Origin: Lingula anatina
Taxonomy: Eukaryota > Brachiopoda > Lingulata > Lingulida > Lingulidae
Reading direction: 5' to 3'
Length of the DNA stretch: 64,000 bases
NCBI RefSeq assembly: GCF_001039355.2
Contig: NW_019776124.1
Location: forward strand, 1 to 64,000
Shown here: positions 62,626-64,000 of the stretch, piece by piece
Layout: each line of letters begins with the position of its first letter
Numbering within the stretch: position 1 is the first letter of the stretch
Made by a program: the position numbers and the translations under genes
The notes under the pieces: model-generated
Seen by the model: the letters and a program-made list of their open reading frames with translations, nothing else
The model's database searches: none
What the model was told of the DNA's origin: nothing

Positions 62626-64000
62626 GTGAGTGGGGTTAACATCAATCATCTATAATCTGATTTATACGTAGGATTGACTTGTGATATAATTGACCAATGA
62701 TAACAAAAATCAGGCATGTCTTTTGGAAGAGGATCACCAAAACCTTGTGAAGGCACAACTTTTAATCATGAAGTGTACAGGAAAGAATCGATTTTTTTTT
62801 TTTTTAATTTTTTTTTTTGGTAATTGGACTGTTTCGAAATTCCAAAAAAAAAACCCTGTCTGAATGCTGCTGTTACAATGTAGGTCACAGATGGCATGTT
62901 GGCCAATCATGATGCCAGTGGCCTTAGGTCACAGATGGCATATTTGCTGATGATGCCAGTGGCCCATGGTCACAGATAGCTGGTTGACAAATGATGCCAG
63001 TGACCCCATTTTACAGATGGCATGTTTGCCAATGATTTCAGTGGCCCAAGGTCACAGATGGTCTCCCCTGCATTGCCATTAGTACAGTTTAGGTATGAGA
63101 TTTTCTTCTCTCCAAAACACCACAGAAGGCATTTGAATGGATGCACATAGGAAACTATATGTGAATTGTACTACTAGTAATTCAGTAACAGTTTTATAGT
63201 TATCCTGGTAATATTTGTAGTTTAGAAGCACCTTTGAAGCTAGTTAACCACATACGTATATATTATAGTATTTTGCCCATAATCTTCCTGCACCAAATAA
63301 TATATCTCACTACTTAGTTTTTCAACACTTTTCTCACTCTTGTACTCTTATTAAGATGTCTTTTAATGAAGAATTATTTTAAAACAAAGTGGTTCAAAGA
63401 ACAATATATTATAGGGAATTGTACTTTTAGTGGAGAGTAATGTTAGGTGTAATAATTTGTGCTAGCATCCTGGTATGTCTTGTTATTAATGTGACCATCA
63501 GTAGTATATGTTGATATAACAAAAGTATTGCTGACAGGCTTCCTTGGTTCTCTCATTTTTACAAAGGTTATGAAAGTAGAATTGTTCTAGAGAGCCGCAT
63601 ATTCACCATTGAACTCTTTTATTATATTGTTGATATGAAAGCATTTTACTTTTTAGTTGAACATACTGCATTGTTAAAAGCCAACAAATTATAATTAATT
63701 TTTCAACTTTATAGTTAGCATACATGAGACTGCATTTTTGATTGACATGATACATTTGGTATCTTATACTTTTTAGTCCGGTTGCTTAGGGCAAAAAAAT
63801 GGCCAAATCGTGACACAGCGGATAAAAGCACCAAATTTTGCATGTGGGTACCTTTTGACAAACTAAACCAAATTAGAGCCGTAGCCCACGGAAAAAATTT
63901 ACCGTTTGGCCAAAAATCCAAAATGGCCGCCAATTTGTGAAATTTTGTAGAAATATATACATATCTATGTTGATTTTTATCAAATTAAGTATTTTCTCAA
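62626..64000 (+). other. RhoGAP intron 13 (open at the right edge)
   Basis: No further RhoGAP exon could be placed. The segment holds a minisatellite at 62883-63061. A CG-containing stretch at 63775-63940, with the phrase AAAATGGCCGCCAATTTGTG, stands out from its AT-rich surroundings and may be a dispersed repeat. Confidence 0.5.
62883..63061 (+). repeat. Minisatellite, about 41-44 base unit
   Basis: Units start at 62883, 62927, 62968, 63009 and 63050 (partial). The consensus includes GGTCACAGATGGCATGTTTG, then CAATGATGCCAGTGGCCC. Units differ by substitutions, so the array is not recent. Confidence 0.85.

Noticed and set aside
1-64000. CRISPR arrays, tRNA, rRNA or bacterial-type operons
   Set aside because: No array of regular spacers, no cloverleaf or rRNA-like block was seen; the genome is eukaryotic with spliced genes.

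Overview
The window is a piece of an AT-rich invertebrate nuclear genome. Genes are interrupted by many spliceosomal introns with GT-AG borders, UTRs are long, and microsatellites and short inverted-repeat transposons are common. There are no operons and no RNA genes that I can see. Exon-intron layout, intron size and repeat content fit a lophotrochozoan, most likely a mollusc. That placement is an inference from general character, not from a diagnostic marker.

Six protein-coding genes could be rebuilt exon by exon. Reading frame and splice phase close perfectly in all of them. They are: (1) an AROS/RPS19BP1 orthologue, minus strand, 341-2166, 4 exons, 152 aa; (2) a CARHSP1-type cold-shock-domain protein, plus, 10339-16460, 3 coding exons, 147 aa; (3) phosphomannomutase (PMM2-type), minus, 20771-24462, 8 exons, 252 aa; (4) sorting nexin 14 (SNX14), plus, 24730-42859, 31 exons, 915 aa; (5) ribosome-biogenesis factor RRS1, minus, 45539-49077, 9 exons, 336 aa; (6) a BAR-RhoGAP of the ARHGAP17/ARHGAP44/SH3BP1 (RICH) family, plus, from 49267, 13 exons seen, running off the right edge.

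The layout is strictly alternating: - + - + - +. The genes form three head-to-head pairs. AROS/CARHSP1 share about 2.2-2.5 kb, PMM2/SNX14 have 267 bp between start codons, and RRS1/RhoGAP have 189 bp. Between pairs, genes converge tail to tail (CARHSP1 into PMM2, SNX14 into RRS1). The short shared promoters suggest co-expression of housekeeping genes. Two of the genes, AROS and RRS1, serve ribosome assembly; PMM2 feeds GDP-mannose synthesis; SNX14 works at ER-lipid droplet contacts; the RhoGAP works at membranes and actin.

The gene-poor stretches are large introns (CARHSP1 intron 1, SNX14 introns 1-2, RhoGAP intron 1) and 3' UTRs. They hold a four-copy terminal-inverted-repeat element, a GC-rich inverted-repeat element inside a PMM2 intron, a G-rich dispersed repeat, a likely LTR remnant, many microsatellites, and a coding-like fragment inside RhoGAP intron 1. 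Three single N bases all sit at repeat junctions and probably mark assembly joins. I did not find a clear new multi-gene system. The most interesting signals are small upstream ORFs that end on the start codons of SNX14 and the RhoGAP, a GC-AG intron in PMM2, a tandem copy of an SNX14 splice donor, and the coding-like fragment beside inverted transposon copies.
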